DNA of 32,019 nt, taken from assembly GCA_905478845.1 (NCBI GenBank), contig CAJQKG010000133.1, positions 1 to 32,019 on the forward strand. The letters are read 5' to 3'. Below, piece after piece: positions 1-8,494 of the stretch (positions are counted from its first letter, which is position 1; each line of letters starts with the position of its first letter). Source of the DNA: an uncultured Luminiphilus sp. Its GTDB lineage: Bacteria; Pseudomonadota; Gammaproteobacteria; Pseudomonadales; Halieaceae. A program made the translations under genes and the position numbers. The notes beneath the pieces are model-generated. The model ran no database searches. It worked only from the letters and a program-made list of their open reading frames with translations, and was not told the origin of the DNA.

Positions 1-1
1 C

Positions 2-199
2 GGCTGGCAAGCGATTCCCCTCATTATTCTGCTGTCATCGCTTGTTGGCGCGCTGCTGGGTCTCACGATCCTCGCGTTAACCCGTCAGGGACGCAACACG
101 CCGATGCCATTTGGTCCCTATTTAGCAGGGGCAGGCCTGCTCGCCTTGTTTTATGGCGACACTCTCGTCACACAGTATTTCCAATGGATGGGTCCCTAG
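2..199 (+). CDS. pilD: PilD prepilin peptidase, C-terminal fragment (5' end outside window)
   Basis: The first 66 codons in frame 2 are open and end at TAG. They encode the last part of a type IV prepilin leader peptidase/N-methyltransferase (aspartic protease family A24), an inner-membrane enzyme that cleaves and methylates type IV pilins and type II secretion pseudopilins. What is visible is a hydrophobic helix beginning GWQAIPLIILLSSLVGALLG, then the family-typical PFGPYLAGAG segment and a final hydrophobic helix. The catalytic aspartates would lie upstream of the window. coaE follows directly on the same strand, as in the pilBCD-coaE arrangement of pseudomonads. The ORF track misses this gene because its start is outside. 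Confidence 0.85.
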   Translation, partial: GWQAIPLIILLSSLVGALLGLTILALTRQGRNTPMPFGPYLAGAGLLALFYGDTLVTQYFQWMGP

Positions 200-200
200 C

Positions 201-806
201 TTGCTGCGCGTTGGTATCACTGGCGGTATTGGCAGCGGTAAAACCGCGGTCACCGACTGGCTGGCTCAAAAGGGCATTACTATTGTCGACGCCGACGTGG
301 TCGCGCGGCTTGTGGTGGCGCCGGGCATGCCCGCACTCGCAGAGATCGCCAATACCTTTGGCGCCGAGTATCTTCTGCCCGATGGCCAGCTCGACCGGGG
401 CGCGCTGCGCCAACTGGTCTTTGCTGACGAGCACAAGCGGAAAGTACTAGAGGGAATCACTCATCCGAAAATACGAGAGGAGCTGGCGACCCAGTTGGAA
501 AATGCCAGCTCTTCATACGTGGTGCTGAGCTCACCGCTCCTGCTCGAAGGTAGCCAATCTGAGATGGTCGAGATCACAGTGGTGGTCGATGTACCGGAGT
601 CGCTACAGATTGAGCGCACCATGGCGCGCGATCAAAACGATCAAGCACTAGTAGAAAAAATAATGGCCGCACAATTAAACCGGGAAACGCGGCTGAGTCG
701 CGCCGATATTGTGATCGATAACAGTGAATGTCTCCAAACGCTGCACCACCGGACGGACGCCCTCCACCAGACCCTGCTGGCACGGGCGCAGACGTTAATC
801 CCCTAA
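201..806 (+). CDS. coaE: Dephospho-CoA kinase CoaE
   Basis: CoaE phosphorylates the 3' hydroxyl of dephospho-CoA, the last step of coenzyme A synthesis in the cytosol. The protein opens with a P-loop, GGIGSGKT at residues 8-15, and carries the family segments DADVVAR and HPKIRE, plus a C-terminal RADIVIDN. I place the start at TTG 201, two bases after the pilD stop, giving 201 aa (usual length about 200-206) with the P-loop in its normal position. The track's ATG at 153 would add 16 residues without family resemblance and overlap pilD by 47 bp; it cannot be excluded. Neither start has a strong Shine-Dalgarno sequence. yacG, which often follows coaE in this group, is absent. The 3' end overlaps convergent mutT by 12 bp. 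Confidence 0.93.
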   Translation: MLRVGITGGIGSGKTAVTDWLAQKGITIVDADVVARLVVAPGMPALAEIANTFGAEYLLPDGQLDRGALRQLVFADEHKRKVLEGITHPKIREELATQLENASSSYVVLSSPLLLEGSQSEMVEITVVVDVPESLQIERTMARDQNDQALVEKIMAAQLNRETRLSRADIVIDNSECLQTLHHRTDALHQTLLARAQTLIP

Positions 807-1184
807 TAACCGCTCAAGTATCGGCTGATTCGCCGCAGGAAATGGCCAGTCAATCAAATCGGCTGGCCGCTGCCAGGCCAAGGGCTGTCCCTCAATGCCC
901 GATGGCTCACCGCGCCAGCTCGTGACGGTATAAACCGATAAACACACTTGTTTATCAACATAGTCATGCTGCAACGTCATGAATGGCTCACTGGTCAGCA
1001 CTGCCACACCTAACTCTTCTTTCAGTTCGCGCGCCAGTGCGCCAGAAACCGTCTCGCCTGGCTCCACTTTACCGCCAGGAAACTCCCACAGCCCGCCTTG
1101 GTGGGTTTTGGGGGCGCGCCGTGTGACCAACACGCGACCTTGAGGATCTATCAAAATACCGACTGCCACGGTGACAATAGCCAA
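795..1184 (-). CDS. mutT: Nudix hydrolase MutT (8-oxo-dGTP diphosphatase)
   Basis: MutT hydrolyses oxidised guanine nucleotides such as 8-oxo-dGTP and so prevents A:T to C:G transversions. The complete Nudix box (GX5EX7REUXEEXGU) runs from G38 to V60 and includes the core RELKEELGV. Upstream, GGLWEFPGGK is typical of MutT. The length of 129 aa equals that of E. coli MutT; there is no C-terminal ThiE-like domain such as the one fused to MutT in pseudomonads. The start is TTG, two bases after the argJ stop, so it is probably translated by coupling with argJ. It is the last gene of the long minus-strand run and converges on coaE. Confidence 0.92.
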   Translation of the reverse strand: MAIVTVAVGILIDPQGRVLVTRRAPKTHQGGLWEFPGGKVEPGETVSGALARELKEELGVAVLTSEPFMTLQHDYVDKQVCLSVYTVTSWRGEPSGIEGQPLAWQRPADLIDWPFPAANQPILERLLGD

Positions 1185-1186
1185 GA

Positions 1187-2380
1187 TCAGGTCCGATAGT
1201 CGGCATTGATCTTGACGTAGTCATAGGACAAATCTGTGGTCCAAAGCGATGACGCCGCAGACCCTTGGTTCAGGTCCACCTCGATGAGTAAATCGCGATC
1301 TGTCATGGCTGCCTGGCCCGCCGCCTCGGTGTAGGAGGCCGCACGAGCACCCTCCTCTGCAATTAACACCCCGTTGATATGAATTGATATGACACTCGTG
1401 TCTAGATTCTCTACGCCAGCTCGCCCAATAGCCATCAAGAGCCTGCCCCAGTTAGGGTCTGAAGCAAACAGCGCAGTTTTGACTAAAGGAGAGTGGGCGA
1501 TTGTTCGGGCTACTTGATCACAGGCCGCCTCAGAAGCACCCCCTTCGACACGCACTTCAACGAACTTAGTCGCCCCCTCGCCGTCGCGAACAATATCGTG
1601 GGCCAGCTCAATCATGAGCGTCGTCAACGCATCCAAAAATTGTGTTGTCTGCTGAGACCCTGCCTCCAACACCACAGAAGACTGCCCGGTTGCAGACAGC
1701 GTGACCGCATCGTTCGTAGACGTGTCACCATCAACACTAATACGATTAAAACTTGCCTCAACGGCGGTTCGCAACAGCGTGTCGAGCAAATCCGGCGCGA
1801 TCTGAGCATCCGTCCCGATAAAGCCCAGCATCGTTGCCATATTAGGGCAGATCATCCCAGCGCCCTTGGCCATCCCCGTGATCACACAGGTTTGTCCGCC
1901 TAGGTCGATCGAGACACTTCGCAATTTGGCACGCGTGTCCGTCGTCAAAATCGCAGCGGCGGCACGCTCCCAATGGTTGTCGCGAAGGTCCTCCACTGCA
2001 TGAGGCAATGCCCGCGTAATGAGCTCAGCCGATAGCGGCTCGCCGATCACGCCGGTCGAAAAGGGCAGCACCCGATCACTAGCCGATCCAGTTAACTCCG
2101 CCACCGCTTGGCAGGACTCGATCGCGACCCTTTTGCCAGGCTCTCCAGTGCCGGCATTGGCATTCCCGGTATTGATTAATAGCCACTCAGAATGGCCCTG
2201 GTTCGCCTGACTGTGTTCCGCGGCAATGAGCACCGGAGCGGCACGAAAAGCATTTTGTGTGAACACCACTGATGTGCACGAGCCGGGCGCCAGCGAGATC
2301 AATACGACATCATCGACGTCGGCAGTTTTAATACCGGCTTGCGCAACACCTAATCGCATACCTGCGACAGAGTGAATCAT
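1187..2380 (-). CDS. argJ: Bifunctional glutamate N-acetyltransferase/amino-acid acetyltransferase ArgJ
   Basis: ArgJ transfers the acetyl group from N-acetylornithine to glutamate, and usually can also make N-acetylglutamate from acetyl-CoA, closing the cyclic arginine pathway. The 397-aa protein starts with the family N-terminus (VAGMRLGVAQAGIK) and contains the autoprocessing segment PNMATMLGF. Thr183 is the predicted self-cleavage nucleophile that separates alpha and beta chains. The C-terminus LSYDYVKINADYRT is typical. The start at ATG 2380 is the only one that keeps the whole N-terminal motif. It lies 43 bp after secA and 2 bp before mutT. The secA-argJ-mutT order is found in pseudomonads. 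Whether the acetyl-CoA activity is present cannot be read from the sequence. Confidence 0.95.
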   Translation of the reverse strand: MIHSVAGMRLGVAQAGIKTADVDDVVLISLAPGSCTSVVFTQNAFRAAPVLIAAEHSQANQGHSEWLLINTGNANAGTGEPGKRVAIESCQAVAELTGSASDRVLPFSTGVIGEPLSAELITRALPHAVEDLRDNHWERAAAAILTTDTRAKLRSVSIDLGGQTCVITGMAKGAGMICPNMATMLGFIGTDAQIAPDLLDTLLRTAVEASFNRISVDGDTSTNDAVTLSATGQSSVVLEAGSQQTTQFLDALTTLMIELAHDIVRDGEGATKFVEVRVEGGASEAACDQVARTIAHSPLVKTALFASDPNWGRLLMAIGRAGVENLDTSVISIHINGVLIAEEGARAASYTEAAGQAAMTDRDLLIEVDLNQGSAASSLWTTDLSYDYVKINADYRT

Positions 2381-2423
2381 CGAGATCGCTCATTGCGGAC
2401 GATAACGATCAACCGCGGCATCA

Positions 2424-5138
2424 TTAGGTTAGGGCACCGCAGCATTGCTTATACTTTTTACCGCTCCCGCAAGGGCAAGGATCGTTGCGCCCGACCTTAG
2501 GCTGCATCCGGGTCATCGGCTGGGCGGGCGGTGCCTGCGATGGCGCCACCGCAGAGGGATCAGAGGCCACTGCACTCGCCTCAGCATGCTCAAACGCCAT
2601 ACTTTGTTTTGCCGCCGCTTCACGTCGGCGCTGCTCAACCGCCGCTGCTTCGTCCGCGTGCTGAACTTGAACGTGACTCAGAAAACGAATTACTTCATAT
2701 TTCAGGCGCTGTAACAGACTCTCGAACAACGCAAACGACTCTCGCTTATATTCCTGCTTCGGATTCTTATTAGCGTAAGCGCGCAGGTGTATTCCCTGCC
2801 GAAGTTGATCCATCACCTGGAGGTGCTCTTTCCACAACGTGTCGAGCACTTGCAGCATGATCTGCTTCTCTAACTGACGCATTCCCGCACCGATCCCCTC
2901 GGCCTTCTCATCGTAAGCCGACTGCACCGCCCCTAAGATCCGCTCACGTAACGTCTCCTCGTGGAGGGCGTTGTCTTCTTCCAGCCACTGACTAACGGGC
3001 AGTGTCACACCAAACTCTCCCTCAAGCTGCTTTTCAAGCCCGGGGATATCCCACTGCTCCTCCACACTCATCGGCGGAACAAATCCATCAATGGCATCGT
3101 TTACCACGTCGGCGCGAATCGCCGCGATGGTCTCTTCAATCTCGTCATCCGATAACAATTCGTCCCGCTGTCGGTAGATAATCTGTCGCTGATCGTTAGC
3201 GACGTCGTCGTACTCCAATAATTGCTTACGAATATCGAAGTTGCGGCCCTCGACCTTGCGTTGTGCCTTTTCGATGGCGTTACTCACCATTCGGTGCTCA
3301 ATCGCCTCTCCGCGCTCCATCCCCATCGCCTGCATGAAGCTTTTCACACGATCAGAAGCAAAAATTCTCATCAAGCTATCTTCTAAAGAAAGATAGAAAC
3401 GCGAAACACCCGGATCGCCCTGACGACCCGATCGCCCTCTCAACTGATTATCAATCCGACGAGATTCGTGTCGTTCAGTGCCGAGGATATGCAACCCGCC
3501 TGCAGCAATCACCGCGTCGTGACGCACTTGCCACGCGGCAGTCAGCTCCGTGCGCGCGGCGGCGTCAAGATCCTCTCCTTGACCAGCAAGCTCAGCTTCT
3601 AAATTACCTCCCAGTACGATATCGGTACCGCGACCGGCCATATTGGTCGCAATCGTCACGATCCCCGGACGACCCGCCTGAGCGATAATCTCCGCCTCCT
3701 GCTCGTGGTACTTAGCATTCAGTACTTTGTGCGCAATGCTTTTGTTCTTGAAGGCCTCGGATAGCTCCTCGGATGTCTCCACTGATGCAGTACCCACCAA
3801 TACCGGTGCCCCTGAATCGATACACGACTGCACATCGTCTATGATCGCTTCGAATTTTTCGTCGCGGGTCAGATAGACCAAATCATTCAGATCATCACGC
3901 AGCATCGGGACATTGGTGGGAATCACGACACAATCGAGGCCATAGATCTGCTGGAACTCGAAAGCCTCTGTATCGGCAGTGCCCGTCATCCCTGAAAGCT
4001 TGTCGTAGAGCCGAAAGAAGTTCTGAAAGGTGGTGGACGCGAGGGTTTGGCTTTCGCTTTGAATTTTCACCCCCTCCTTTGCTTCAATCGCCTGGTGCAA
4101 CCCCTCCGATAATCGTCGACCTGCCATGGTTCGGCCCGTGTGCTCATCGATGAGCACAACCTGGCCGTCTTGTACGATATATTCCACATCACGCTGAAAC
4201 AGCACATGTGCACGTAAACCTGAGTGAACGTGATGCAAAAGCCCCAGATTGGTCGGGGCGTAGAGGGAATCCTCTCCCTCTAACAGTCCTGTCTCAATCA
4301 GCATGGCTTCGACTTTTTCGTGTCCCGCCTCGGTCAATTCGATGCTGCGCTGTTTTTCATCAACCGTAAAATCGCCCTCTTGCTCTTCTAATTCGGGCGT
4401 CAGTTTGGGAATCAACTGATTAATCGCTTTATAGAGTGCTGAACTATCCTCTACCGCCCCTGAAATAATCAGCGGCGTGCGCGCCTCATCGATAAGAATC
4501 GAATCCACCTCATCGACAATGGCAAACGCGAGCGCACCCTGATTTTTATCAGACCGACTAAAGGCCATATTGTCCCGAAGGTAATCAAAGCCAAATTCGT
4601 TATTGGTGCCATACACCACATCACAGGCATACGCGGCGCGCTTCTCTTCCGGCGTTTGACCCGAGCGCACCACGCCCACTGTTAAACCCAAAAACTCGTA
4701 CAGCGGGCTCATCCACGCGGCATCTCGCTGAGCGAGATAGTCATTCACGGTGACCAAATGTACGCTGTGATTGGGCAACGCATTGAGATAAGCAGGTAGC
4801 GTGGCGACGAGTGTTTTACCCTCACCGGTGCGCATTTCAGCGATTTTTCCCGCGTTCAGTGCCATCCCACCGATTAACTGCACATCGAAATGACGCATAT
4901 TCAACGCACGCACACCGGCCTCTCGCACGACCGCGAACACTTCCGGCAATAATTGATCGAGGGTTTCACCCTCACTAAGTCGGGTGCGAAACGCAGCGGT
5001 TTTGGCTCGCAAGCTGTCATCATCAAGCGCCTGCATCGCCTCCTCGAGGCGATTAATGCGGGCGACAACTTTACTCAAACGCTTCAGCTCCCGGTCATTG
5101 CGGGTACCGAATATTTTTTTCATGGTAGAGATCAGCAT
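2424..5138 (-). CDS. secA: Preprotein translocase ATPase SecA
   Basis: SecA is the motor ATPase that pushes unfolded preproteins through SecYEG. The 904-aa protein is colinear with E. coli SecA (901 aa). Walker A is MRTGEGKT, with the lysine at residue 108 exactly as in E. coli, which supports ATG 5138 as the start. [13 protein letters not shown] is the Walker B region, and [15 protein letters not shown] and [16 protein letters not shown] are second ATPase domain motifs. The C-terminus has a variable linker followed by the zinc-binding SEC-C motif [13 protein letters not shown], which contacts SecB and ribosomes. E. coli has the secretion monitor secM just upstream; here the neighbour is an M23 peptidase gene 69 bp away and no arrest-peptide ORF was seen. 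The gene probably belongs to the lpxC-side transcript. Confidence 0.98.
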   Translation of the reverse strand: MLISTMKKIFGTRNDRELKRLSKVVARINRLEEAMQALDDDSLRAKTAAFRTRLSEGETLDQLLPEVFAVVREAGVRALNMRHFDVQLIGGMALNAGKIAEMRTGEGKTLVATLPAYLNALPNHSVHLVTVNDYLAQRDAAWMSPLYEFLGLTVGVVRSGQTPEEKRAAYACDVVYGTNNEFGFDYLRDNMAFSRSDKNQGALAFAIVDEVDSILIDEARTPLIISGAVEDSSALYKAINQLIPKLTPELEEQEGDFTVDEKQRSIELTEAGHEKVEAMLIETGLLEGEDSLYAPTNLGLLHHVHSGLRAHVLFQRDVEYIVQDGQVVLIDEHTGRTMAGRRLSEGLHQAIEAKEGVKIQSESQTLASTTFQNFFRLYDKLSGMTGTADTEAFEFQQIYGLDCVVIPTNVPMLRDDLNDLVYLTRDEKFEAIIDDVQSCIDSGAPVLVGTASVETSEELSEAFKNKSIAHKVLNAKYHEQEAEIIAQAGRPGIVTIATNMAGRGTDIVLGGNLEAELAGQGEDLDAAARTELTAAWQVRHDAVIAAGGLHILGTERHESRRIDNQLRGRSGRQGDPGVSRFYLSLEDSLMRIFASDRVKSFMQAMGMERGEAIEHRMVSNAIEKAQRKVEGRNFDIRKQLLEYDDVANDQRQIIYRQRDELLSDDEIEETIAAIRADVVNDAIDGFVPPMSVEEQWDIPGLEKQLEGEFGVTLPVSQWLEEDNALHEETLRERILGAVQSAYDEKAEGIGAGMRQLEKQIMLQVLDTLWKEHLQVMDQLRQGIHLRAYANKNPKQEYKRESFALFESLLQRLKYEVIRFLSHVQVQHADEAAAVEQRRREAAAKQSMAFEHAEASAVASDPSAVAPSQAPPAQPMTRMQPKVGRNDPCPCGSGKKYKQCCGALT

Positions 5139-5207
5139 GGCAGTCTCACTGGTCAGTCAAAGGGGAAAGGCAAAGGAACGACACATCAAAGCGCCAGAAC
5201 GGCTAAT

Positions 5208-6137
5208 TTAGCGATGAGTCCTGCGGACATAAGAGGCCGGATCAACGGCTCGTCCGTGCTTGAATACCTCAAAGTGGACATGGGGTCCCGTCGACCTGCC
5301 AGAGCTACCCATTAGGGCAATCACATCACCACGACGAACGAGATCCCCCAGTGTGACGAGATTTTCTTGATTATGCGCATAGCGGGTACTCAAACCATCG
5401 CCATGAGAGACCTCTATCATCGTCCCATAGCCCGCTTTCACGCCACTCCAGCTGACGACGCCGCTGGCAACGGCAAGAATGTCGGACCCTTTACGACCGG
5501 CAAAGTCAGCGCCGGTATGCCAGGCGCGCTGACCCGATATAGGATCAATACGGCTCCCAAATGACGAGGATTGCCACCCCGATCTTATCGGTCTACCGGC
5601 AGGCGTCGACTCCACTCGCAACTGCTCCGACGATAACAAACCTGCCAGCACCTCAAACTGCACTTCTCTGCCAGCGAAAAAATCCTCCAGCGCATCGTAC
5701 TGCGTATTGATTTCGAGAACCGTGGGTTCGCTATCGGTTTGCAATGGCAGCGATGGCCCGCCTAATGCCGGCGGCCCAGAAAAATCAAACTCGCCCAGTT
5801 CAAGCCCCGCGAGCTCGGTGAGATGGTGACCGAGGGCGTCAAGGCGCGTCATCTGCGTCTGTAGCGTTGCCAGCCGCCGTGTCATGGCAGTCAGCCGCGA
5901 CTGTGCCTCAACACTCAGTTGCGCCAGTGCTTCCGCTCGCTGCGTGGCCTGCTGCTCTCGCATTGAAATACGAGAAGATTGTTCCGATCTCACACCACCA
6001 TCGAATCCGAGTTGGTAGCTCACTGCAACCAACCCCAGCGGGACACCAATGACACAAGCAGATAGCAGCAACCACGACCACCTACCCAGCTCCAGGGTAC
6101 GCGATGCGGCTTGGCGGTTGAGGAAAATTAACTTCAA
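5208..6137 (-). CDS. Membrane-anchored M23-family (LytM) metallopeptidase
   Basis: This is probably a periplasmic zinc endopeptidase that cuts peptidoglycan cross-bridges. The 309-aa protein has one N-terminal membrane anchor (about residues 20-45), a short coiled-coil-like stretch rich in Gln, Arg and Leu (about 55-112), a linker, and a C-terminal LytM domain (about 190-305). The zinc ligands are intact: His207 and Asp211 in HTGADF, and His286/His288 in GPHVHFEV, with His255 in RYAHN as the remaining active-site histidine. It is therefore predicted to be active, unlike degenerate EnvC/NlpD-type activators. A similar gene sits between lpxC and secA in pseudomonads. Its place beside the division genes suggests a role in wall remodelling, but its substrate cannot be deduced. 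Confidence 0.88.
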   Translation of the reverse strand: MKLIFLNRQAASRTLELGRWSWLLLSACVIGVPLGLVAVSYQLGFDGGVRSEQSSRISMREQQATQRAEALAQLSVEAQSRLTAMTRRLATLQTQMTRLDALGHHLTELAGLELGEFDFSGPPALGGPSLPLQTDSEPTVLEINTQYDALEDFFAGREVQFEVLAGLLSSEQLRVESTPAGRPIRSGWQSSSFGSRIDPISGQRAWHTGADFAGRKGSDILAVASGVVSWSGVKAGYGTMIEVSHGDGLSTRYAHNQENLVTLGDLVRRGDVIALMGSSGRSTGPHVHFEVFKHGRAVDPASYVRRTHR

Positions 6138-6166
6138 GGTCGACTATCGTAATAAAGAGGGTCGGA

Positions 6167-6194
6167 ACTATGCCATTTTCAAGGGTTAAGTGAA
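6167..6194 (-). promoter_or_regulatory. Candidate promoter for the M23 peptidase-secA unit
   Basis: In the 93-bp gap between lpxC and the M23 gene, the minus strand reads TTCACT, 16 bp, CATAGT. The -10 is preceded by TGG, which fits an extended -10 element. Predicted transcription would begin about 20-25 bases before the M23 start codon. The match to sigma70 consensus is modest, so this is a candidate only. Confidence 0.3.
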
Positions 6195-6230
6195 ACCGTT
6201 GAGCATCATCCTAAACCGGCTAAATTGCAC

Positions 6231-7148
6231 TCAAACCAGCTGTAAATTGTGTGGTAATGGCCAATTTAGGGGCGACTCGCTCGCATTCTCAAAGGTGACC
6301 CACTCCCAGCTCTGTTCTTGGGCCAACAAGGCCCGCACCAATTGATTGTTCATCGCATGGCCAGATTTGAACCCGTCGTACTCAGCGATCAACTGGTGCC
6401 CGGCGAGATACAAATCCCCCATGGCATCCAGTATTTTATGCTTCACAAACTCATCGTCGTATCGCAGACCCCCTTCATTGAGGATATGGAAATCGTCGAT
6501 CACGATCGCATTGTCAACGCTCCCACCTCTCGCCAAGCCTCGAGATCGCATGTATTCGAATTCATGAACAAACCCGAAGGTCCTCGCACGACTGATTTCT
6601 CGCACAAAAGCTTCAGTGTTCATGTCTACAGTGACCCGGCCGGTCTGCTCGCGAAAAACGGGATGATCAAAATCAATGGCGAAACTGAGCTTAAAGCCCT
6701 CGTAAGGGTGCAGTGACACGGTCTTCTCACCGTCGCTCACCGTAATGCTCTCGGTCACACGAATAAAACGCTTGGGGGCTGACTGCTCACAAATGCCGGC
6801 TGTCTGCAGTAAATAAACAAAGGGCCCCGCTGAGCCGTCCATAATGGGGACCTCAGGGGCATCTAGATCGATATAAACATTGTCGACGCCCAGGCCACAC
6901 AGCGCAGAGAGCAGGTGCTCTACGGTGGTGACCCGTCCATCATCGGTACCAAGACTCGTCGATAAATCGGTTTCATCAACCCCATCAGCCCGAGCGGGGA
7001 TTTCCCGAGCTGGGGTTAAATCAATGCGGCGAAACACCACACCCGTATCGACCGGTGCCGGACTCAGCGTCATCGACACCTTGTCACCAGAATGCAGCCC
7101 CACACCCGTCGACTTGATCGACTCTTGTAAGGTTCTTTGCCAACGCAT
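6231..7148 (-). CDS. lpxC: UDP-3-O-acyl-N-acetylglucosamine deacetylase LpxC
   Basis: LpxC carries out the committed, zinc-dependent deacetylation step of lipid A synthesis. The protein is 305 aa, the same as E. coli LpxC, and aligns along its whole length. Zinc ligands are visible: His78 in TTVEHLLSA, His237 and Asp241 in [12 protein letters not shown], and the catalytic His264 in KSGHAMNN. The N-terminus [17 protein letters not shown] is canonical. ATG 7148 is preceded by GGGGGA at good spacing. It follows ftsZ by 111 bp, which holds a small inverted repeat. The E. coli C-terminal LAFKAPSAVLA degron region is replaced by LPHNLQLV, so FtsH-dependent turnover may differ; that is inference. 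Confidence 0.98.
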   Translation of the reverse strand: MRWQRTLQESIKSTGVGLHSGDKVSMTLSPAPVDTGVVFRRIDLTPAREIPARADGVDETDLSTSLGTDDGRVTTVEHLLSALCGLGVDNVYIDLDAPEVPIMDGSAGPFVYLLQTAGICEQSAPKRFIRVTESITVSDGEKTVSLHPYEGFKLSFAIDFDHPVFREQTGRVTVDMNTEAFVREISRARTFGFVHEFEYMRSRGLARGGSVDNAIVIDDFHILNEGGLRYDDEFVKHKILDAMGDLYLAGHQLIAEYDGFKSGHAMNNQLVRALLAQEQSWEWVTFENASESPLNWPLPHNLQLV

Positions 7149-7202
7149 GGCGATCCCCCGATCTAGAGAGGAAAACCTTACTAGGGCACGTTAATGCAAT
7201 CC

Positions 7203-7239
7203 AGTCCTCACACCCTGATTATTCACATTCATCAGGACT
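7203..7239 (-). repeat. Nested inverted repeats between ftsZ and lpxC
   Basis: The + strand shows AGTCCT (7203-7208) and AGGACT (7234-7239) as an outer pair, and CCTGAT (7214-7219) with ATCAGG (7231-7236) as an inner pair. The two pairings share AGG, so only one can form at a time in RNA. There is no T-run after either hairpin, so this is not a good intrinsic terminator. It could be a processing or attenuating structure in the ftsZ-lpxC transcript, or chance. Confidence 0.35.
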
Positions 7240-7259
7240 TTACAGGCGATCACCTAGCG

Positions 7260-8426
7260 TCAGTCCGCCTGACGACGCAGAAACGCCGGCACATCAAATA
7301 ACTGCTCATCTAGGCCTTCGTCCATTTTCAGTGCCGTCTGACCGTCGCTCGGTGTGCCAGCACGCTGACGCCGACCGGGAGGCAGATCATAATCATCGTA
7401 GTCTGCACCTACGCCAGGTGGACGCTTAACGACACTAGTCTCCACCGCCGCCAATGAAGGGCGCGCTTCGGCGCCGCGGAGGCCCGTCGCCACGACGGTG
7501 ACTTTTAAGGTATCGGTCATCTCTGGATCGATCACTGTGCCAACCACGACGGTGGCATCTTCTGAAGCAATATCTTCGATTGTCGCACCGACCTCAGAGA
7601 ACTCACCCAGTGAAAGATCTAAGCCAGCTGTGATGTTTACCAGAATACCCCGTGCGCCACTCAAATCGATATCATCCAGTAACGGACTATTAATGGCGCG
7701 CTCCGCCGCCTCTCGAGCACGATCCTCGCCACTAGCAGTGCCCGTACCCATCATCGCTGCACCCATCTCTGACATCACCGTCCGGACATCTGCAAAGTCA
7801 ACGTTCACCAAGCCAGGTCGAATAATAAGGTCAGCAATGCCTTGGACAGCACCGAGCAACACATCGTTTGCTTCTTTAAAAGCATCGAGCAACGAGGTGT
7901 TTTTACCCAGTACTTCTAGAAGCTTTTCGTTAGGAATCGTAATCAGAGAATCACAGTGTTGTGCGATCTCCTTGAGCCCATCTTCTGCGGTAGTGACGCG
8001 CTTTTTACCCTCAAAACTAAAGGGTCGAGTCACAACGGCGACGGTAAGAATCCCCAACTCACGCGCTACCTCAGCCACAATCGGCGCCGCGCCTGTCCCG
8101 GTACCCCCTCCCATGCCCGCCGTCACAAACACCATATCAGTGCCATGTAGCGCATCGGCAATTCGATCACGATCTTCGAGTGCTGCAGCCCGTCCTACTT
8201 CTGGGTTAGCACCCGCACCGAGTCCTTTGGTGATACTCGCGCCCAATTGGAGTACCGTTTTAGAGCTAATATCAGAGAGCGCCTGCGCGTCTGTATTAGC
8301 ACAAATGAAGTCCACTCCGTCAACGTGGTGATCGATCATGTGACGGACCGCATTACCGCCGCCGCCGCCCACTCCAATCACCTTGATGACGGCACTTTGT
8401 GGTGCACTATCTACTAGTTCAAACAT
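7260..8426 (-). CDS. ftsZ: Cell division GTPase FtsZ
   Basis: FtsZ polymerises into the Z ring that recruits the divisome. The tubulin signature GGGTGTGAAP is at residues 106-115, and the N-terminal KVIGVGGGGGNAVRHM nucleotide-binding loop and the synergy region NVDFADVRTVM are present. After a variable linker of roughly 50 residues, the conserved C-terminal peptide DVPAFLRRQAD should bind FtsA and ZipA. The length of 388 aa is normal. The start ATG 8426 is preceded by GGGGAG seven bases upstream. Unlike the genes before it, ftsZ does not overlap its neighbour: 61 bp containing three palindromes separate it from ftsA, suggesting separate control of its level. Confidence 0.98.
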   Translation of the reverse strand: MFELVDSAPQSAVIKVIGVGGGGGNAVRHMIDHHVDGVDFICANTDAQALSDISSKTVLQLGASITKGLGAGANPEVGRAAALEDRDRIADALHGTDMVFVTAGMGGGTGTGAAPIVAEVARELGILTVAVVTRPFSFEGKKRVTTAEDGLKEIAQHCDSLITIPNEKLLEVLGKNTSLLDAFKEANDVLLGAVQGIADLIIRPGLVNVDFADVRTVMSEMGAAMMGTGTASGEDRAREAAERAINSPLLDDIDLSGARGILVNITAGLDLSLGEFSEVGATIEDIASEDATVVVGTVIDPEMTDTLKVTVVATGLRGAEARPSLAAVETSVVKRPPGVGADYDDYDLPPGRRQRAGTPSDGQTALKMDEGLDEQLFDVPAFLRRQAD

Positions 8427-8439
8427 CGTTTTCTCCCCG

Positions 8440-8494
8440 TTTTTAAAAAGACCCCAGACTGCAGGGCCCTGCTAAAGCTCTTTATTTTTAAAAA
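8440..8494. repeat. Triple palindrome in the ftsA-ftsZ gap
   Basis: The sequence TTTTTAAAAA occurs twice (8440-8449 and 8485-8494), with the perfect palindrome GCAGGGCCCTGC (8461-8472) between them. The centres are 22 and 23 bp apart, so the arrangement is nearly symmetric. The ftsA-side copy contains the ftsA stop codon. In RNA the two outer elements could pair with each other around the GC-rich hairpin. The ftsZ Shine-Dalgarno lies just downstream of the structure on the minus strand. Confidence 0.6.

Noticed and set aside
5139-5207. Search for secM-like arrest peptide or tRNA in the gap before secA
   Set aside because: The gap is only 69 bp and contains no suitable ORF or tRNA-like fold.
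7498-8331. 277-codon ORF on the + strand opposite ftsZ
   Set aside because: It is a Ser/Ala/Pro-rich antisense shadow of ftsZ with no recognisable domain or ribosome binding site; ftsZ is certain.
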